DNA of 64,000 nucleotides. Origin: CSP1-5 sp964348275. GTDB taxonomy: Bacteria; Methylomirabilota; Methylomirabilia; Methylomirabilales; CSP1-5. The notes under the pieces are model-generated. The model made no database searches. It was not told the DNA's origin and saw only the letters and a program-made list of their open reading frames with translations. The position numbers were made by a program, and so were the translations under genes. Positions 33,196 through 42,031 of the stretch are shown here, piece after piece. Location of the stretch: positions 6,252 through 70,251 of the forward strand of contig CAYGBT010000012.1 in NCBI GenBank assembly GCA_964348275.1, read 5' to 3'. Positions within the stretch are counted from its first letter, which is position 1; every line of letters starts with the position of its first letter.

Positions 33196-33746
33196 GGCTC
33201 CACCCCCTGAAGGTGCTCTCCCCGCTCCCGCCTGAAAGACAGCAAACCCTCTCTCGGCACATCCTCCCCGGGAATGCCCCCCGGAGTCAAGAGCGTCCCG
33301 GCGCGCAGATCTCCTCTGCGGCTTTCTTTATCTGCTCCTGAGAACCAATGCTGCAGGCCCCGCGCATCGCCTCCCATCCGTTGTCGGGGACCAGCCCCCC
33401 GCAAGTCTGCAGCGCCATCGGTCGAGGTCGCCGGCGGCGGACGGACTCGCGGCGGTGTCTCGACTGCCGCAATAGAGTGGATCGCGTTGCACACCCATTC
33501 GGCTATCGTGTCGGGCATCCGAGGAGGTCGTGTACGGCAGATTCCAACCGTCCAAGACCAAGATGCACACCGACGATCTGAGGTCCACCGATCACGCGGT
33601 CCACCCCCAAAATGCGGGTTATGCGCGAGCACCAGGATCATGTTCCGCCTCCTCTGCCGCTCAACCTTTAAGAAAGTTGTCGCGTGGCTGATCAGCCTCT
33701 CGTTCCAGATTCTCCCGCGAATCGAAGGCCCTCCCCTGAGGCTGCT
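33196..33746. other. Intergenic stretch, no convincing gene
   Basis: Open frames here (both strands) have no recognisable family and conflict with one another. One minus-strand frame ending at 33287 gives a plausible-looking tail (Asn-Gly-Trp-Glu-Ala-Met-Arg-Gly-Ala) but is broken upstream by a stop. It may be a decayed gene. Confidence 0.5.
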
Positions 33747-34154
33747 TTACTGGTGCCGGGGCCTCCCAGCTTCGGGGACGGAACCATTTCCTCTGACCCG
33801 TTCGCTCCCCTCCTTGCAGGAGAAACATAGGACGGCGCCGGGAACGGCCTGCAAGCGTCGCCAGGGGATTTCTGCCCCGCAGTTCTGACAGAGGCCGTAT
33901 GTCCCTCGCCGAAGGCTGTCCAAGGCCCGATCCAGCATCTTAGCCCGGGCGGCCAAGAGTTCATACGCCCGCATCTCCTGTTTGGTCAGCAGATCCTGTT
34001 GCGTTTGCTCGAATACGTCCCGTGGATGTCTGTCCGAAGACTGTTGGTTTCCAGAACCACCCTTCATCGCGCGATGGGTCATTGCTCTCAGCCGCATGCG
34101 AAGAGCCTGTCGCTCCTCCGCGATCTGCCGCGCCATCTCTTTCTGGTTCCCCAT
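33747..34154 (-). CDS. DksA/TraR-family zinc-finger protein
   Basis: The 135-residue protein has an N-terminal helical half with many Gln, Arg and Met residues. The C-terminal DksA/TraR zinc finger reads Tyr-Gly-Leu-Cys-Gln-Asn-Cys-Gly-Ala-Glu-Ile-Pro-x-x-Arg-Leu-x-Ala-x-Pro, followed by Cys-Phe-Ser-Cys. All four Cys ligands are present. In true DksA the coiled-coil tip holds an Asp pair; the loop here is shorter and no such pair is obvious. The protein may therefore bind RNA polymerase differently or be a general stress zinc-finger protein. ATG at 34154 follows GGAGGTGCGAG. The longer frame to 34181 has no family support. Confidence 0.85.
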   Translation of the reverse strand: MGNQKEMARQIAEERQALRMRLRAMTHRAMKGGSGNQQSSDRHPRDVFEQTQQDLLTKQEMRAYELLAARAKMLDRALDSLRRGTYGLCQNCGAEIPWRRLQAVPGAVLCFSCKEGSERVRGNGSVPEAGRPRHQ

Positions 34155-34417
34155 CTCGCACCTCCGCTCCTGCCCCCCCATTGAAGTACCACCACGCCAT
34201 TCGACGATGGGCGTCCCGATCTCGCTAGCCCTTGCACCCGGCGGACGACTGCGTCTTTTGCAGAACCGGACGATCCGGTCGAGACTTCCACCTCCTCATA
34301 CGGCCCACAAGCCCGAACGCCAGGGAGCCTCAGGAACGTTACGGCCTCCTCGACGGTGAAGGTCCCTAGCTCCTCAGCACCCCGCACAATCTCGGAACAG
34401 GTTGGTCCTTCCTGCAC
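34088..34417 (-). CDS. Doubtful small ORF, unknown
   Basis: A 109-codon frame with a GTG start has a plausible first half (Ser-Glu-Ile-Val-Arg-Gly-Ala-Glu-Glu-Leu and Val-Glu-Glu-Ala-Val-Thr-Phe-Leu-Arg-Leu-Pro-Gly-Val). Its second half is Arg/Gly/Ser-rich and overlaps the start of the DksA-type gene by 67 bases. No family is recognised. It could be the remnant of a gene truncated by the DksA gene. The rest of 34155-34472 holds nothing else I can support. Confidence 0.25.
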   Translation of the reverse strand: MQEGPTCSEIVRGAEELGTFTVEEAVTFLRLPGVRACGPYEEVEVSTGSSGSAKDAVVRRVQGLARSGRPSSNGVVVLQWGGRSGGARWGTRKRWRGRSRRSDRLFACG

Positions 34418-34472
34418 TCGTTCTCGCTCGTAAATGGGGACTCAGGTTGGGCGATGCACGAACGATGAGCGT

Positions 34473-35489
34473 TCATGCCGCCTCCCTGAAGGGGTCGCCC
34501 TCCGCGCCCTTCAACCGAGCCATGAGCTCTTGAACCTTGCCAATCCGCGCCAGGGTCTCCATGATCCGCTCTTCCTCCCCCCAATCGCACCAGTGGACCC
34601 CTTTCACGGGGACAATGCCGAGACGAGGCGGGATCTTTTCCAGGAGCTGACGAGAGATATTCACGGCCGGGATCCGGCGATACACCTCCTCGAGCACACT
34701 CGCCTCCCGCGCAGTCCCTAAAGTCGCCGCAATGGATGAAAAATCCGCCCAGAGCTCCGGCAGCTCCTTCTCAATGCACCGCAAAAAGAGGCAGAGACGC
34801 CCCACCAGGACCAGGGAGTTCCAGAGGCAGCCCTGCACATAAAGCTGCTCGGCGAAAGCCGTGATGGGTTTCTCCCAGAACCGGCGCACCCTGAAGAGCC
34901 CATATCCCGCGTGCCGGTCGAGTTCCTCGCCCGGCTGGATCCAACCGTAAGCGGTCTCCGGGCGATCGGGCGCAATTCCCAGAAGGATTAAGAGACCGGG
35001 ATGCCCGTCAAGGAATTGGACCGCCTGCCCCACATGCGCCATGAAGACCGCTTCCTCGAAGACGAAATGGTCTGAAGGGAAGATGGCCACCGTGGCCTCC
35101 GGATCCCGGGCGCGAATCCAGAGGAGGGGAAGGAGGATACCCGGGGCCGTCTCACGGTTGGCCGGCTGGATGAGCAGCAGTTGCGGCGGCCATTCCCGGA
35201 CCTGCTTACGGGCCTCCTCTAAATGGTCCCGGATAATCACGGTCAAGATATGTTGACGGGGGATGAGGGTCGCGACTCTATCCAGGGTGTGCTGAAGCAT
35301 GGTTCGGCGACCGATCACCGCACAGTACTGCTTGGGGAGGTCGTCACCGGCCACCCGGCGCATTAACTGCCGGACCCGTCGCCCCTCTCCGCCTGCGAGG
35401 ATGATACCCCAGAGATGCCCTGATCGCCTGGCATCGCCGGGGTTGAACTCTTGAGACGCTCGAGATCCTCTATGGAAAGACACACCCAT
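34473..35489 (-). CDS. Sugar-1-phosphate nucleotidyltransferase (mannose-1-phosphate guanylyltransferase-like)
   Basis: The 338-residue protein has the nucleotidyltransferase signature Gly-Ile-Ile-Leu-Ala-Gly-Gly-Glu-Gly-Arg-Arg-Val-Arg near residue 27, Asp-Leu-Pro-Lys-Gln-Tyr-Cys, Gln-Pro-Ala-Asn-Arg-Glu-Thr-Ala-Pro and Pro-Ser-Asp-His-Phe-Val. Glu-Lys-Pro is present in the active-site part. These fit the ManC/GMP family; the C-terminal isomerase domain of long ManC proteins is absent. It would supply an activated sugar for surface polysaccharide or glycosylation. GAGGAGA precedes the ATG. Confidence 0.82.
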   Translation of the reverse strand: MGVSFHRGSRASQEFNPGDARRSGHLWGIILAGGEGRRVRQLMRRVAGDDLPKQYCAVIGRRTMLQHTLDRVATLIPRQHILTVIIRDHLEEARKQVREWPPQLLLIQPANRETAPGILLPLLWIRARDPEATVAIFPSDHFVFEEAVFMAHVGQAVQFLDGHPGLLILLGIAPDRPETAYGWIQPGEELDRHAGYGLFRVRRFWEKPITAFAEQLYVQGCLWNSLVLVGRLCLFLRCIEKELPELWADFSSIAATLGTAREASVLEEVYRRIPAVNISRQLLEKIPPRLGIVPVKGVHWCDWGEEERIMETLARIGKVQELMARLKGAEGDPFREAA

Positions 35490-36074
35490 GTTCCGTCTCC
35501 TCAGCCGGTACGGCCTGGAAAGGTGTCCTTCTTGATTTTGTCTCCGCCTATTTCACCCCCTTCCTTAGGATCTTTATTGGCACGATTGGTGGGAAGCGCA
35601 ATTGCCCAGAGCCCGAATGGCAGAATGCACGCGTTCGGGGAACACCCGATTAGTCGGTGCGTGTGTTTGTTTAGCAATATGCGGGCCAGGCCTTAAGCCT
35701 ATGGAGAGGATCGACACAATCTATTTATCCACATTACTTGCAAGAGCAACCTCAGGGCGGGCCTTCTTGCGGCGAGAACGAAGCATGGGGCATCGTGTCA
35801 CCGGTGCGGGGGAAGAAACAGCCAAACTATCGAGAATTTCACGTACGATCAAATGAGACATTTCGGTCTCGGTGTGACCAGTTTTACCCTGTTCCCTGTT
35901 CCACTGTAGGAACACTCGTCGAATGCTTTTCTCTCAAGCATGGGCCACCGCATGGGGAACCATGCTCGGCATCATCTTGAGGACCCGAATCCCCAAGGAC
36001 ATGCCAGAACTTGAGTTTCCGGGCGAACGGTGAGGGAATAAGCGGAAAAGGCATGCTGGCGGGGCGATCTCGCC
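35490..36074. other. Intergenic region, no supported gene
   Basis: 585 bases separate the nucleotidyltransferase gene from the SAM synthetase gene. Both are on the minus strand. The short frames here are low-complexity in composition and lack family features. No hairpin or repeat as strong as those elsewhere was seen. Confidence 0.5.
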
Positions 36075-37286
36075 TCAGCAAATGGGGTAGCGTCCTTGGG
36101 CTAGCTCCTCGCAGAAGGTCGGCATCCGTTCGAGCTCCCCTTGTACCACTTGCCGGATGAGGTCGGCCACATCCGCGAGGGCGACGCGCGGCTCCAGGTG
36201 CACCTGTACCGAGACCATTTGGGGCCGGTCGACTGGCTCACCGATTCGGCTGCAAAGCCAGACCACCACGTCCCTCAAGCCGGGAATCTCGGTATGGATC
36301 CTGGTGGCGAGCAGGTGGGTCAGGACATTGTAGATCTTACCGACGTGGCTGACTGGATTTTTTCCGGCTGCCGCCTCCGAGCCCCGGGGCCGATATAGCG
36401 CGATGAGACCGTTGACCTGGTTGCCACGACCTACCTCTCCCGAGTCCGCATCCTCTGCTGAGGTCCCCAACACCGAGAGATACATTCCCGCCATCCCTTC
36501 CCCTTGGCGATCCAGGGTGTTGAGGTCCACTGTCACGTCCTGAAGACTCTGGAGCTGGCCACGCAGATGGGCGAGCAGGGCTTCGTGCACCGCCTTCTTG
36601 CGGCGGACGTATTCCGCCTCGCTCTGCACATACCTGTCCAAGAGAGGCATTGCGATCGTGACTGCCACTCTTCGCCCCGTGCGAACGCCCATGACCTTGA
36701 CATCCTCCCCGGATTCAGGGAAGCCAGCTTTAAACGCAGAAGAGTTGAGATACCGCTCGATTTCCAGCACGAGTCTCTCGGTCTCGCTCAGCGGGGCGTA
36801 GCCGACCGCCGCTGAGGTGTCGTTGGCCCCAAGGACACCCTTTCTTTCCAGGAAGAGGCCTGCCAGCTCTTCGGAGCCTGGCTTGAGCTCTACCTGATAT
36901 CTGAGATGTCGCTCCGGATCGACGCAACGCAGATTCTCCCGGAACCAAGTCTTCGCTGTTTCCACAGCAATCTGAGCCACGTCGAGCTCTTCCTTCCCTA
37001 CACTCGCCGTGGCGCGGTCCCCGATCACCAGTCGCATGGGCTCCACGACACGTCCTCCGCCAAAGCGGCGCTCCACTCGACCTGCCACAAGAAGCCCCTT
37101 GTCGCAGTTGTGGTGCAAGATGGCACCGAAACGTTCCACGTAGGCCCGCGAGAGGGCTTGCGACACGCGCTCCATGACCGCATCGCAGATCGTGTCCGGG
37201 TGCCCTAGCCCCTTGCGTTCCACGATCTCTACATCGAACTCCGGTGTGGTCGGGCCAGTGATGGGTTGGATATGGATTTCGTCCAT
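36075..37286 (-). CDS. S-adenosylmethionine synthetase, archaeal type
   Basis: The 403-residue enzyme makes SAM from Met and ATP. It belongs to the archaeal family that shares little sequence with bacterial MetK. Visible motifs are Val-Glu-Arg-Lys-Gly-Leu-Gly-His-Pro-Asp-Thr-Ile-Cys-Asp near the start, His-His-Asn-Cys-Asp-Lys-Gly, Asn-Asp-Thr-Ser-Ala-Ala-Val-Gly-Tyr-Ala and Gly-Lys-Asn-Pro-Val-Ser-His-Val-Gly-Lys-Ile-Tyr-Asn. Length is normal for that family. It follows the APS-kinase-like gene by five bases in a three-gene operon. Presence in a bacterium suggests transfer from archaea or an ancient retained form. Confidence 0.92.
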   Translation of the reverse strand: MDEIHIQPITGPTTPEFDVEIVERKGLGHPDTICDAVMERVSQALSRAYVERFGAILHHNCDKGLLVAGRVERRFGGGRVVEPMRLVIGDRATASVGKEELDVAQIAVETAKTWFRENLRCVDPERHLRYQVELKPGSEELAGLFLERKGVLGANDTSAAVGYAPLSETERLVLEIERYLNSSAFKAGFPESGEDVKVMGVRTGRRVAVTIAMPLLDRYVQSEAEYVRRKKAVHEALLAHLRGQLQSLQDVTVDLNTLDRQGEGMAGMYLSVLGTSAEDADSGEVGRGNQVNGLIALYRPRGSEAAAGKNPVSHVGKIYNVLTHLLATRIHTEIPGLRDVVVWLCSRIGEPVDRPQMVSVQVHLEPRVALADVADLIRQVVQGELERMPTFCEELAQGRYPIC

Positions 37287-37291
37287 GGTCC

Positions 37292-37822
37292 TTAGCCTGC
37301 CACGTATCCCTTTTCCACGAGCATGGCCACCACCCGCCGAGCGGCCGCCTCAGGTGACTCCTCGTCTCCCCGCACGACCACCTCCGGGCGCTCCGGCGGC
37401 TCGTAGGTCGCCTGCATCCCGGGCACACTGGTGGTCGCTCCCTCCCGGGCCTTGCGATAAATTCCTTTGGGATCTCGCGCCATGCACACCTCCAGTGGGC
37501 ATTCCACGTACACCTCAACGAATCGGGCGATCTGCTCCCGAGCGCGATCTCGATAGGCTCGACGGTTGCCCGTGGCGTCGAAGATCACAGGGACACCATG
37601 TCGAGTCAGGAGCCAGCCGACATGGGTCATCGCTCCGTAAAAGACATCCCGTTCTTCCTCGCTATACCGAGGATGGGGGGTGAAGATCCGTCTCAGCGCG
37701 TCGGACTCCAACACCGCGACGGTCGTCCCCCTGGCAGACAACTCCCGTACAACCGCCGCCGCCACCGTGGACTTGCCCGACGCGGGGAGACCCGTGATCC
37801 ACACCGCAAACCCCCGCTCCAT
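37292..37822 (-). CDS. cysC: Adenylylsulfate kinase (CysC-like)
   Basis: The 176-residue P-loop kinase has Walker A Gly-Leu-Pro-Ala-Ser-Gly-Lys-Ser-Thr at about 11-19, Glu-Ser-Asp-Ala-Leu-Arg and Phe-Val-Glu-Val-Tyr-Val-Glu-Cys-Pro-Leu-Glu-Val-Cys. The family lid follows, Lys-Gly-Ile-Tyr-Arg-Lys-Ala-Arg and Tyr-Glu-Pro-Pro. It would phosphorylate adenylylsulfate to PAPS. It is placed between a phosphotransferase-like kinase gene (one base gap) and SAM synthetase (five bases), so the operon may handle activated sulfur compounds. A sugar- or antibiotic-modifying kinase of the same fold is the alternative. Confidence 0.85.
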   Translation of the reverse strand: MERGFAVWITGLPASGKSTVAAAVVRELSARGTTVAVLESDALRRIFTPHPRYSEEERDVFYGAMTHVGWLLTRHGVPVIFDATGNRRAYRDRAREQIARFVEVYVECPLEVCMARDPKGIYRKAREGATTSVPGMQATYEPPERPEVVVRGDEESPEAAARRVVAMLVEKGYVAG

Positions 37823-37823
37823 G

Positions 37824-38912
37824 TCAGGCCCCGCAGTAAGCGTTCACCCGACTGGGATCAAAGATCTCCGTGTCCAGCACCCCCTGAATGAAGGTAAAGA
37901 GCTTCCGCCGCACCCCCTCCGGCAGTTTGGGGTACCAAAGGGGACTGGCCATGACCAGCCCCCGGAACGCGAAGAAGGGAGCGACCACGCGAAGCAGCTC
38001 GCGGTCTCCGCTTTTTTCCAGGTACCGCTGCCAGAAGCGATGGAACAGCGTCTCGAGGGGTCCTTCGAGCCGCTCGCTTTGCTGCAGTGAGAAGAACAGG
38101 TAATTCATGGTAAGGCACGTCACATCGTCCGCCGGGTCTCCCCATTCCCCGCGCGCACGGTCCAGCACCGTAAAGTCCGTGCCCGCCCGGAACAGGATGT
38201 TCCACGGGTGAAAATCACCGTGGACCTGTCGAAGTCGGTGAGTCCGTCCCTTGAGGCGCCATCGCCAGGCCACTGATCGCTGCTCGATGCCTTCCAGCAA
38301 ATCCGGGGTGATGAATCCGTATTGGGGAGGATAGCTGTCCGACAGACCCATGATGCACTCCCCGTGGCCCACCAGTTCCCGAATGCGCCGACTGTAGAGA
38401 ACGGGATCAAGACCGGGGACGCGGTGGATCTCTACCAGGTAATCACAGAGGGCATCGGCCCGGGCCAGATCCAGTTCGGTGAGGTCACCGTGGTCGCGGA
38501 GCCGGTTCAGGTCGCGGAAATATCCCTCTCCTTCCACGTATTCCATGAGAAGAAAGAGTTCCTCCACCTTTCCCAAGGAGAGGATGCCGCCGTCTCGTTC
38601 AAATGCCCCGACGTCCAGGGACTGGACGTGGCGGGGGAGGCGATTGAATGCCCAGTGGTCCCAGAGGAGCGCCTGAGCCCGATCTGCCATGTGCTGGTGT
38701 CCGAAGCGGCCCGGGTGTATGGTCTCCACCACAGCACGGTAACGTTGGCCAGAGGCCTTGTACTCCACTTGGATCGGCACACCGTACCCGTACCCCTTAA
38801 TGGCTCCTGCTTGAAGGGGTTCGCCCAGGGGACTGAGGCCGAGGATCTCTACGGGTTTTCCGAGGACGGATTCCAGGTATTTCACAAGGAGTTCGGGGGT
38901 CAGTTCGGGCAT
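37824..38912 (-). CDS. Aminoglycoside-phosphotransferase-like kinase
   Basis: The 362-residue protein is of the APH/choline-kinase fold. The catalytic loop reads Val-His-Gly-Asp-Phe-His-Pro-Trp-Asn-Ile-Leu and the metal-binding segment is Val-Leu-Asp-Arg-Ala-Arg-Gly-Glu-Trp-Gly-Asp-Pro-Ala-Asp-Asp. The N-lobe has Leu-Gly-x-Pro-x-Gln-Ala-Gly-Ala-Ile-Lys-Gly-Tyr-Gly instead of a clear P-loop. The usual acceptor-specific residues give no substrate. ATG at 38912 follows GGAGGGG; the 39041 extension has no family similarity. As first gene of the kinase-CysC-SAM synthetase operon, it may phosphorylate a small molecule or sugar made in that pathway. Confidence 0.8.
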   Translation of the reverse strand: MPELTPELLVKYLESVLGKPVEILGLSPLGEPLQAGAIKGYGYGVPIQVEYKASGQRYRAVVETIHPGRFGHQHMADRAQALLWDHWAFNRLPRHVQSLDVGAFERDGGILSLGKVEELFLLMEYVEGEGYFRDLNRLRDHGDLTELDLARADALCDYLVEIHRVPGLDPVLYSRRIRELVGHGECIMGLSDSYPPQYGFITPDLLEGIEQRSVAWRWRLKGRTHRLRQVHGDFHPWNILFRAGTDFTVLDRARGEWGDPADDVTCLTMNYLFFSLQQSERLEGPLETLFHRFWQRYLEKSGDRELLRVVAPFFAFRGLVMASPLWYPKLPEGVRRKLFTFIQGVLDTEIFDPSRVNAYCGA

Positions 38913-39086
38913 GATACCATCCCCCTCCGGGACGGTAAGGCGGCGGTGAAGGTGCGCGCATGATACCACCCGTCTCCTCGTTCGACAAGGCGGCGGCCCA
39001 GCCTCACGGTCCTGGGATAGTCCATTGCGGTGAGTTGACAAGGGGGGACGTCAAGACACGGGCAGGCGTGGGGTCGAACCGTGCGG

Positions 39087-39512
39087 TTACCCCCTCGATT
39101 GCTGGGGAAGGATTCTCTGGATGAGGCCCAAGAGAGAGTCAGCCTTAAAGGGTTTCGTGACAAAATCCACAGCTCCCATCTCTGTTGCCTTCATAAACGT
39201 GGCCCGGTCGCCAAAGGCGGTGAGAAAGACCACCGGGAGGTCCCAATTTTGGCGCCGGATCTCCGTTAAGAGATCCAGTCCTCCCATGCTCGGCATGATC
39301 AAATCGGTGAGGACCAGATGGCACGGGTGCGATTTGAGGACGGAAATCGCCTCGGTACCATTCGTAGCCACGTGAACCTCATATCCGGCGCCGATGAGGA
39401 TGCGAAAGAGATTCTCCCGCATATCATCATCATCCTCGACCACCAGGATCCGACCCAGCAGCCTTCGACCCGTTTGCTTCAGGTTTTTCCTTGTCTTTGC
39501 CTTCGATTCCAT
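39087..39512 (-). CDS. Single-domain response regulator
   Basis: The 141-residue protein is a stand-alone receiver domain after a basic 20-residue start. The acidic pair Val-Glu-Asp-Asp-Asp-Asp, the phosphoacceptor Asp in Leu-Thr-Asp-Leu-Ile-Met-Pro-Ser-Met-Gly-Gly, the Thr in Phe-Leu-Thr-Ala-Phe and Lys in Val-Thr-Lys-Pro-Phe are all present. It is probably phosphorylated by a histidine kinase encoded elsewhere and acts by protein contact. It shares the Leu-Thr-Ala-Phe-Gly-Asp segment with the relic at 19843. Confidence 0.9.
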   Translation of the reverse strand: MESKAKTRKNLKQTGRRLLGRILVVEDDDDMRENLFRILIGAGYEVHVATNGTEAISVLKSHPCHLVLTDLIMPSMGGLDLLTEIRRQNWDLPVVFLTAFGDRATFMKATEMGAVDFVTKPFKADSLLGLIQRILPQQSRG

Positions 39513-39585
39513 CCTCGTGCCCGAACTACGTTGTGCAGCCCCCTGAAAAAGAATCTCCGCTCCTGGGAAGAGACGTTGAGCTCAT

Positions 39586-41328
39586 TCAATGCACCGTCAG
39601 CGGCACAAACTCACCTCGCTCGACATCCACCAGTCCCCCGTCGGTCAACCGGAGCTGCGGGATAACAGGCAGGGCTAAGAACGACAACGCTGCAAAGGGA
39701 TTCTGAGCGGCACAGCCGAGGGCCCGCGCCTTTTTCAACAGCCCGTCCATGCCGGCGGCCACCTGAGCCGGGGAATCGCCGCTCATGAGCCCCGCGACGG
39801 GTAAGGCGAGCGACGCCCGGACGATTCCGTCACTCGCGACCGCAAGCCCGCCCCCCATTGCCCCCACGTGGTCCAAGGCCGTGAGGAGGTCGCGCTCCTC
39901 GACCCCCACCGCCATGAGGTTATGAGAATCGTGTGCCACCGAGGAGGCCAGGGCTCCTTCCCGAAGGCCAAATCCCTGGACAAGCCCGAGGCCGATGTTC
40001 CCGTTCCTGCCGTGCCGCTCCACCACGACGAGTTTCAGGATGTCCCGAGAGGGATCAGAACGGACCTCCCCGTTCTCGACGGGGGCCTCAAGTACCCACC
40101 GGTGGGTGATGATCTGCCCGGGGACGAGCCCGATGACCCGCACGAGCCGGCCGCGGCTGGAGAAAATACGAAGGCTTTCGATAGAGAGCCGGGGAATCCT
40201 CACCGTGCCAGAGACGCCTTGCTCTCGCAACCGGGGGATCTCTCGGAGAAGCTTCCCCTCTTCCGCGACGAGCCGACCTCCCTTAAAGACCAAAAGAGGA
40301 GTGAAATCTCGAAGGTTGTCTACTACGACCAGGTCAGCAAGATACCCTGGTGCCACCGCCCCGCGCCCCTGGAGACCGAATGCCTCGGCGACGTTCAGGG
40401 TCACCATCTGGACGGCCAGATGCGGCGCAAGCCCGAGCGCGACTGCTCTCCTGAGCAGCGTATCCAGGTGGCCTTCGGCAACGAGCTCGTGGGACTGCTT
40501 ATCGTCGCTGACGAGCAGACAACGCCTGACGGTCACCGGATTGACCATCGGGAGGAGGGTCGCCAAATTCCGTGCCTGGGAGCCCTCCCGGATCATGATG
40601 CGCATCCCCAACCGGAGCTTCTCCTGCGCCTCGTCGAGGGTCGTGGATTCGTGATCCGACTCGATCCCAGCGCTCATGTAGGCTATCAGCTTCTCTCCCC
40701 TGAGGCCCGGGGCGTGTCCGTCAACGCGCTTCCCGTGTGATCGGGTCAGAACGATCTTCTCTAAGATGTCCTGCCTTCCTTGGATCACCCCGGGATAATC
40801 CATCACCTCCGCCAACCCCAGCACTCGCTCGTCCTTCAAAAGCGTCGCGATGGCTTCCACCCCCAAGGAGGCGCCCGAGGTTTCAAACCCCGTGGCCGGA
40901 ACACAGGAGGGAGCCATGAAAAAGCAATCCAGTGGGAGATCCTGGCTGGCCCGCAGCATGTAGCGCACCCCTTCGAGACCGAGGACGTTGGCGATCTCGT
41001 GGGGATCCGCGACGACCGCTGAGGTCCCGCAAGGGACGACGGCCTCGGCAAATCCCTCAGGCGTCATGAGAGAACTCTCGATATGGATGTGGCCCTCGAT
41101 AAAACCCGGGAGGAGGTATTTCCCCGGAAGGTCAAAAATCTCCTGGGCGCTCCGATACTGCGGGCCAATTCCGACAATCCGTCCGTCGCCTAAAGCGACG
41201 TTGGTTGTCGTGACCTCCCCGGAAAAAACATTCAGGACCTGCACCCCAGTCAGTAAACAATCCACCGCGCGCCGGTATCCTGCCATTTCGATCCCGTGCA
41301 GCTGTGTCGAGAGATGGCCGCCTTTCAC
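39586..41328 (-). CDS. ade: Adenine deaminase
   Basis: The 580-residue amidohydrolase converts adenine to hypoxanthine with metal help. Motifs: Gly-Phe-Ile-Glu-Gly-His-Ile-His-Ile-Glu-Ser-Ser near residue 60, Pro-His-Glu-Ile-Ala-Asn-Val, Gly-Ala-Glu-x-Met-type residues replaced by the bacterial Ade pattern Val-Asp-Gly-His-Ala-Pro, and Ser-Asp-Asp-Lys. The late Val-Ala-His-Asp-Ser-His-Asn segment is typical of the family. GTG at 41328 overlaps the hpt stop by four bases (GTGA), so the pair is translationally coupled; ATG at 41286 is an alternative. Product hypoxanthine is the substrate of the Hpt gene directly upstream. Confidence 0.92.
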   Translation of the reverse strand: MKGGHLSTQLHGIEMAGYRRAVDCLLTGVQVLNVFSGEVTTTNVALGDGRIVGIGPQYRSAQEIFDLPGKYLLPGFIEGHIHIESSLMTPEGFAEAVVPCGTSAVVADPHEIANVLGLEGVRYMLRASQDLPLDCFFMAPSCVPATGFETSGASLGVEAIATLLKDERVLGLAEVMDYPGVIQGRQDILEKIVLTRSHGKRVDGHAPGLRGEKLIAYMSAGIESDHESTTLDEAQEKLRLGMRIMIREGSQARNLATLLPMVNPVTVRRCLLVSDDKQSHELVAEGHLDTLLRRAVALGLAPHLAVQMVTLNVAEAFGLQGRGAVAPGYLADLVVVDNLRDFTPLLVFKGGRLVAEEGKLLREIPRLREQGVSGTVRIPRLSIESLRIFSSRGRLVRVIGLVPGQIITHRWVLEAPVENGEVRSDPSRDILKLVVVERHGRNGNIGLGLVQGFGLREGALASSVAHDSHNLMAVGVEERDLLTALDHVGAMGGGLAVASDGIVRASLALPVAGLMSGDSPAQVAAGMDGLLKKARALGCAAQNPFAALSFLALPVIPQLRLTDGGLVDVERGEFVPLTVH

Positions 41329-41858
41329 GGTTTCTCTACTCCCTCTATCCGGTAGATATCCGGAAGATAGCGGTATCGCTCGGCGTAATCGATACCGTAA
41401 CCGACGATGAAACCTCTCGGCAATTCAAAGCCGACGTAGTCCACTTTCACGTCCGCGAGACGCCGCTCCTTCTTGTCGATGAGGGAACAGACCCTGAGCG
41501 ATTGGGGGCTGTACCCCTTGAGCACATCCAGAATGACCTGGAGCGTAATGCCCGTGTCCTCAATATCCTCCACCAGCAGGACATCGCGCCCGGTAATGGG
41601 CACCTGGATGTCCTTGGTGATAGTCACCTGCCCCGAGGTTTCGGCACGGTAGCCGTAACTCAACGCACCGATGAAGTCGACGCTGACCGGGATGTGTAAG
41701 TTTCGGATGAGATCAGCGAGGAAGACGAAGGACCCCCGGAGGATGCCAACGAGGACCAGATCGGAACCGGCATAGTCCGCACTGATCGCGGCGGCCAGCT
41801 CCTGAACCCGTCGGGCAATCTCATCGCGGGAATACAGGAGAACGAGTTGTTCCCCCAT
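41325..41858 (-). CDS. hpt: Hypoxanthine phosphoribosyltransferase
   Basis: The 177-residue type I phosphoribosyltransferase has the PRPP-binding motif Val-Leu-Leu-Val-Glu-Asp-Ile-Glu-Asp-Thr-Gly-Ile-Thr-Leu. Near the N-terminus it has Leu-Val-Gly-Ile-Leu-Arg-Gly-Ser-Phe-Val-Phe and near the end Gly-Phe-Glu-Leu-Pro-Arg-Gly-Phe-Ile-Val-Gly-Tyr-Gly. It salvages hypoxanthine or guanine to the nucleotide, completing the route from adenine through the downstream Ade. ATG at 41858 follows GGGAGGAGC. Confidence 0.93.
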   Translation of the reverse strand: MGEQLVLLYSRDEIARRVQELAAAISADYAGSDLVLVGILRGSFVFLADLIRNLHIPVSVDFIGALSYGYRAETSGQVTITKDIQVPITGRDVLLVEDIEDTGITLQVILDVLKGYSPQSLRVCSLIDKKERRLADVKVDYVGFELPRGFIVGYGIDYAERYRYLPDIYRIEGVEKP

Positions 41859-42031
41859 TGCTCCTCCCCTCAAGCCGTACCTGGCTGCTCATTGGAGACA
41901 ACGATCAGATAAGCAGAGGGCCAGGCCTTTGCATTACACCTGGCCCTCCCCTCCACCGGTCGCCATCCACTGCCCGCGATCCCGTGATGTGCGCTCCCCC
42001 GTCTCAGAGCCCCCCGCGCGGAACGGCAATT

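Noticed and set aside
33126..33641. 171-codon minus-strand frame between PilZ and DksA-type genes
   Set aside because: Arg/Gly/Pro-rich translation typical of shadows, overlapping the PilZ gene start; no consistent frame across the region.
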